NCBI RefSeq assembly: GCF_030272615.1 | Contig: NC_081411.1 | Span: 832,430,160 to 832,494,159 of the forward strand | Origin: Cryptomeria japonica | Lineage: Eukaryota > Streptophyta > Pinopsida > Cupressales > Cupressaceae | Length of the DNA: 64,000 bases | Reading direction: 5' to 3' | Part shown: one piece after another, positions 63,467 through 64,000 of the stretch | How the letters are laid out: every line of letters begins with the position of its first letter | Numbering within the stretch: the first letter of the stretch is position 1 | Notes under the pieces: model-generated | Database searches by the model: none | What the model was told of the DNA's origin: nothing | Seen by the model: only the letters and a program-made list of their open reading frames with translations | Position numbers and translations under genes: made by a program

Positions 63467-63824
63467 CAGAGTTCGGTGAAAGCATCAATTCTATGACTCT
63501 ACAAAATACTATTTGTGAGTAGATGTTGATTTACACACTTTAGGAGGTTGTCTAAAGTTGTGCAGGAAACAATGAATGAAGACAAGATGACCTGACCGAG
63601 ACTGAGATGATACATTTGTATATGTTTTAACAAGCAAAGAAATTACTTCATAGGGGAAGTAATCATGGATTAGTTTTACTTTTGGAATTGTTGTCAAAGG
63701 GTGAGAAGACTAATGACAGGGGGAGAAGATCATAGGAGAAGTTTATAGCTCAAGGATAACAGGAGATGAATAACAATAGTCCGAATCAATTGGAATAAAT
63801 CAAGTTGGTATTGCCATCAATGCC
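63467..63824 (+). other. Cop-C 3' untranslated region
   Basis: No gene. The sequence leads to a PPT. Confidence 0.7.
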
Positions 63825-63836
63825 AAAGGGAGAGAT
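63825..63836 (+). promoter_or_regulatory. Cop-C polypurine tract
   Basis: AAAGGGAGAGAT before TGTTGG, typical of copia elements. Confidence 0.88.
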
Positions 63837-64000
63837 TGTTGGCATTACATTAAGTTTGTTGGCATGATGATATTGAGAAGGTTGTTGGAGATTGATGATA
63901 TAATTGATAAAGGAAGATTACTGTCTTGATAATATTATTTTGTTATTGATGTCAAGCAATTGATTTTCTGATTTAGTGTGATGTTGCCATATCTTAAAGA
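63837..64000 (+). mobile_element. Cop-C 3' LTR, cut by window end
   Basis: Matches 49833-49996. Starts TGTTGGCATT. Confidence 0.92.

Larger units (their letters stand above)
46259..64000 (+). mobile_element. El-5: Ty3 element, 5' part only before Cop-C
   Basis: LTR 46259-47789, PBS, leader to 49832; then Cop-C is inserted and continues beyond the window. No coding part of El-5 is visible. The leader shares blocks with El-3 (48815-49020 against 34020-34210), which assigns it to the same broad Ty3 group. Confidence 0.75.
49833..64000 (+). mobile_element. Cop-C: Ty1/copia element, split by El-4
   Basis: 5' LTR 49833-51331, PBS, gag, protease, integrase start, El-4 insertion (53258-62080), RT and RNase H, PPT, and the start of a 3' LTR at 63837 that leaves the window. 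About 1 kb of integrase and RT N-terminus is missing at the insertion. The first 164 bases of the two LTRs differ at about 8 sites. Confidence 0.92.

Overview
The window is plant nuclear DNA made almost entirely of LTR retrotransposons. I found no ordinary host gene, rRNA or tRNA. The mix of decayed, deeply nested Ty3/gypsy elements of the Tat type (two consecutive RNase H domains, CHHC Gag knuckle, D-G-G protease, IN with D,D(35)E, long leaders) and Ty1/copia elements with TGGTATCAGAGC primer sites suggests a large-genome seed plant, plausibly a gymnosperm. The taxonomic guess is inference only. I name the elements El-1 to El-5 (Ty3) and Cop-A, Cop-B, Cop-C (copia).

Left part. El-1 (1-12815, +) runs gag, protease, G-patch, RT, RNase H, archaeal-type RNase H, integrase (1-7392). 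It is followed by a long 3' region holding an antisense plant mobile domain (PMD) gene (11682-9100, -) that has its own TATA box and a predicted intron, then a polypurine tract and an LTR (12028-12815). That LTR is followed by a primer binding site and a leader, and an inverted relative (leader and LTR, 16500-17313, -) faces it; a copia gag fragment (Cop-B) lies between the arms. El-2 (17314-27906, -) has the same general plan, again with an antisense PMD relic between pol and its 3' LTR, but it starts with a short acidic ORF in place of a recognisable Gag. 27907-29385 is decayed LTR-like and copia debris.

Right part is a nested set. Cop-A (LTR 29386-30126) was hit by El-3 (31354-45905, 5-bp duplication CAACT on both sides) and by El-5 (from 46259). 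El-5 was hit by Cop-C (from 49833). Cop-C was hit by El-4 (53258-62080), a Ty3 element with protease and G-patch but no Gag, RT or IN. The right edge of El-4 is not an LTR end: a second LTR, leader and ORF start run straight, in frame, into copia RT.

How the parts work together: in the autonomous elements Gag packages the RNA, PR cleaves the polyprotein, RT with the two RNase H domains makes cDNA from the PBS and PPT, and IN inserts it. Nearly every frame here carries stops, so these copies are relics. The observations most worth following are the spliced antisense PMD gene, a G-patch placed between protease and RT in four polyproteins, a repeated GGTGAAAAC hairpin motif with covarying stems, the Gag-less El-2/El-4 lineage, and the in-frame Ty3-copia fusion with an abrupt change in copy identity. 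Element boundaries and identity figures were read by eye.
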